Both the position numbers and the translations under genes were made by a program. Positions 62,001 through 64,000 of a stretch of 64,000 bases of DNA are shown in pieces. The DNA comes from Acanthochromis polyacanthus (lineage: Eukaryota; Chordata; Actinopteri; Pomacentridae): assembly GCF_021347895.1 (NCBI RefSeq), contig NC_067123.1, forward strand, positions 5,213,828 to 5,277,827, given 5' to 3'. Below the pieces are notes generated by a model that did no database searches, had not been told where the DNA came from, and worked only from the letters and a program-made list of their open reading frames with translations. Every line of letters begins with the position of its first letter. Position 1 is the first letter of the stretch.

Positions 62001-63115
62001 GTCATTGCTCTTTTTGTGAGTCTCGCTGGTCATTTTGTGTATCAGTAATCACCTATGGCAGCACATTCAGAAACTACAAAGACTGACACAAATAAAACGT
62101 TGATCTCACCCCCAGCACTGCTGCTGTCTGCATCTGAGGTCTCTGAAGCAGCTTTAAAAAATAACAAAGTTTAGAATTAAACTATTTACAGAAAGCAAGT
62201 CATAGTATCACTAATCAGGGCTGCAGTTATAAAATAAGACATTCTACTAATTAGGGCTGCATTGGCTTTCCTCTCAGACCAAGGCTTTCTATCTTCTGAC
62301 TTTTTCACTGAAGATATTTTTAAATGTAAATATGTGTGAGTTCTCAGCAGTCGTTGTTTTTAACTCCTGTATTTAGTGACTTATCTCGTTCTGCTGTGGG
62401 ACAACAGAAACATCTGTCAGTGAGAACAGCTTTGTTGTAGTTCAGCTGTATTAAAATGCAGTTTAATGAGCACAGAGAGCAGGAGAGAAGCTAACAGATG
62501 GAAACATGAAAACACTGTACCCCATTCGGTCCTGGTTTACCGGTTTTAATAACCATCTCTGAATGTCTCACAGTGTTACAAGTTCAACATTATTTCAGTT
62601 TACTAATGAACTGAAATAAGCTTCAATAAAACACAAACCTGGTGATTCAGTTGAACCATCTGTAGGAGCTGAAACACACACCAGTAAACGCATAGGTAAA
62701 CACACAAGTAAACACATAGGTCTGTTAATTGTTATTAGAACAAAATATGACATAAAAGTATAAAAATTTGATCTCACCTTCGCTGTTGCTGCTGTCACTG
62801 TCGTCTGACGAAGCTGTAAAAAAGACAGAATTTAAAATTAAACTGTCAAAAATAAAACACAGAAGCAGCAGGATAACATTCATCAAACAAAGTTTAAAGT
62901 GGAAAATAATTTCTATGTGAAAATATCAGATCTATACTGACTTGATGCTGCAGTAGAATCTGGGACAGCTGCAACACAAACACACAGGTAAACACACACA
63001 CAGGTAAACACACATACAGGTAAACACACAGATCGTTATTAGAACAGAACACAACATTAAAGATATAAAAACTTGATCTCACCTTCACTGTTGCTGCTGT
63101 CACTGTCGTCTGAAG
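56022..63115 (-). CDS. Second phase-1 micro-exon gene, Asp/Glu/Ser-rich (5' part outside the window)
   Basis: I do not recognise this gene. Exons, 5' to 3': 63115-63083, 62968-62942, 62813-62778, 62668-62639, 62151-62110, 60908-60867, 60044-60003, 58950-58057, 57383-57339, 57169-57131 and 56056-56022. All internal exons are multiples of 3 with phase 1 at both ends, as in the neighbouring gene at 24585-46576. They add up to 1267 coding bases, about 422 residues. The small exons encode Ser/Asp-rich pieces (SDDSDSSNSE twice). The 894-base exon encodes about 298 residues dominated by Asp, Glu, Ser and Lys, with four DDGTDDGP repeats and long Glu runs near its end. The terminal exon adds about 11 residues (PHLHSGILLP) and a stop. 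Strongly acidic secreted proteins of this kind bind calcium in mineralised tissue or otoliths; that is analogy only. The start and any signal peptide lie beyond 64000. Confidence 0.68.
56100..57125. other. AT-rich intron of the acidic gene
   Basis: Imperfect ATATTTAAATTAATCAGGTAAATTTACATAATAAATAA-like segments recur (for example near 56280, 56700 and 56880), so it is a degenerate long-period repeat. No exon is seen. Confidence 0.5.
57610..57990. repeat. Minisatellite with TTTGTGGTTGTTTTGTGTCTC units
   Basis: The same unit as the array at 27735-28105, here in the intron before the 45-base exon of the acidic gene. Confidence 0.92.
58677..58772 (-). repeat. Four perfect 24-base coding repeats
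   Basis: Four head-to-tail copies inside the 894-base exon each encode eight residues of the type DDGTDDGP. The near identity of the copies points to recent expansion. Confidence 0.93.
59100..59765. repeat. CAACACCTTCGACATCTC-type minisatellite
   Basis: Short units built of ACACCT, ACATCT and CAACACC run over 650 bases in the intron before the large acidic exon. The threonine/serine/proline frames here are artefacts. Confidence 0.9.
60240..60780. repeat. Degenerate A-rich array (AGAGACACAAAA units)
   Basis: A loose purine-rich repeat related in reverse complement to the GTGTCTCTTTGTGG minisatellite. Confidence 0.55.
61228..61738. mobile_element. TTAA-flanked MITE, copy 2
   Basis: Same orientation and same internal order as the copy at 22969-23469: TTCAGCAAAAAAA, then TTCCCTTAAAAATTTT, then AAACGGGTCAATTTGACC. 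TTAA is present at 61228-61231 and 61735-61738. The left end is more decayed. Confidence 0.75.
62700..63115 (-). repeat. Tandem duplication of an exon with its flanking intron
   Basis: The exons at 62813-62778 and 63115-63083 encode nearly the same peptide (SDDSDSSNSE). The downstream introns also match (GTTATTAGAACA, then TATAAAAA and TTGATCTCAC). One unit of about 300 bases was duplicated. Confidence 0.85.
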
Positions 63116-63199
63116 CTGTAAAAATGGCATAAAAACACAAATAAAATAATAATAATGAAACTTAGAACACCTGTAATCCAGGTCAAAAAACCTGTCTTA

Positions 63200-64000
63200 G
63201 TCTCTCTCTCGCCTTTCTCTCCCACTCACCTATTTTGTCTCCCCAAATCTCACGTTATTCTTTGGATTTCGCGGGGGTAAATGTCATGGGACTATTATCC
63301 AATTAGTACCCTCCATTCAGTAACTCCGTTCTCTTTAGTATGGCGCTGCCTGTCATTCCAGCAGCCGTGGGGCAGGCAACACGTGTTCGGAGCTACAGGT
63401 CTGTTTAAACCCCTTTAATTGTGCTATTTCTGCGTCACTTTCGCTTAGCATTTACTATTTCGAATTGCTAAACTTGTAGATTCCCCCTACCGTGACCCTA
63501 TCCGCGTGGAAACGGGCGTTTGGGTGGTGATTAGACTGGGAACTGGTGAGTGTTTGTATGTCCTCACGCTAGCCGCATTAGCATTAGCCTAGCCGCCTCC
63601 ATTCATTTACATGGAGCACTACCCTGTTTATGCCTTGTTCATCAAAGCATTGCAACCAAACAAGCATAACTGTGTCTGAAGTTCTATGGAAGCATATTTA
63701 TGGCAAAAGTCCTTTTGTGATTTAATGTGGGTTTTTTTTTATTTTTGGTGTTTATTCACTGAGCTGAGATATTAAGCACATTTATTTTTTTTACCCATTT
63801 ATTGAATAAAATTGTGTACATTTTTCCTTTATAAAAATAATGTAGGCAAAGCTTATTTTTGAACTCTTTCAATTGTAATTGGTATACATTGCTTTTGATA
63901 TTTATGAGTTTTGTATGCATTTATATTTGGAAAATGTATTTTAGAATCTCAACTTGCATTTATCATGCAATAAGCGCCATTTAATTCTGAATTTTGTATA
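63200..64000. other. CpG-bearing edge sequence of unknown nature, then AT-rich DNA
   Basis: The part at 63250-63600 has more CpG than the rest of this intron and a GCTAGCCGCATTAGCATTAGCC string. It may be the start of a mobile element or a promoter. No open frame or terminal repeat decides it. From 63700 on it is AT-rich. Confidence 0.3.

Overview
The window is vertebrate nuclear DNA, almost certainly from a ray-finned (teleost) fish. The genes have introns with GT-AG borders. Two of them, bop1 and hsf1, rebuild exon by exon into full-length vertebrate proteins. The rest is rich in fish-type mobile elements (hAT elements, TTAA-flanked MITEs, tRNA-like SINEs, LINE fragments) and in micro- and minisatellites.

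Layout. (1) 1-1300: a CpG-bearing stretch at the edge, then gene-poor DNA. (2) 1440-8090, minus strand: bop1, 16 coding exons, 743 codons, with a hAT-like element inside intron 14. (3) 8091-12224: the spacer between the divergently transcribed bop1 and hsf1, holding two E-boxes, a 5'-truncated LINE, an L1-like fragment, a GATA microsatellite and two SINE-like copies. (4) 12225-21467, plus strand: hsf1, 14 coding exons, 520 codons, with a BED-finger hAT element in intron 3 and one GC-AG intron. (5) 21468-24340: the tail-to-tail spacer, with a TTAA-flanked MITE. (6) 24338-46640, minus strand: a complete gene that I do not recognise. It has a TATA box, a signal peptide split over exons 1 and 2, then 27 small exons all in phase 1-1 and a short terminal exon; 30 exons give about 475 residues of Ser/Thr/Asp/Gly/Ala-rich secreted protein. 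Its introns are filled with minisatellites, including a 6-kb array. (7) 46640-55700: a repeat-rich spacer with an intact-ended hAT element. (8) 55728 to beyond 63115, minus strand: the 3' part of a second gene built the same way, with phase 1-1 micro-exons, one 894-base Asp/Glu-rich exon and its own poly(A) signal. (9) 63200-64000: CpG-bearing sequence of unknown nature.

How the genes relate. bop1 (ribosome assembly) and hsf1 (heat-shock regulator) lie head to head, as I recall them in mammals. The two minus-strand genes downstream look like a tandem pair of rapidly evolving, disordered, acidic secreted proteins. Their exon symmetry and shared intronic minisatellites suggest growth by exon and segment duplication. 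They are the most interesting content of the window. No CRISPR array, phage or bacterial feature is present.
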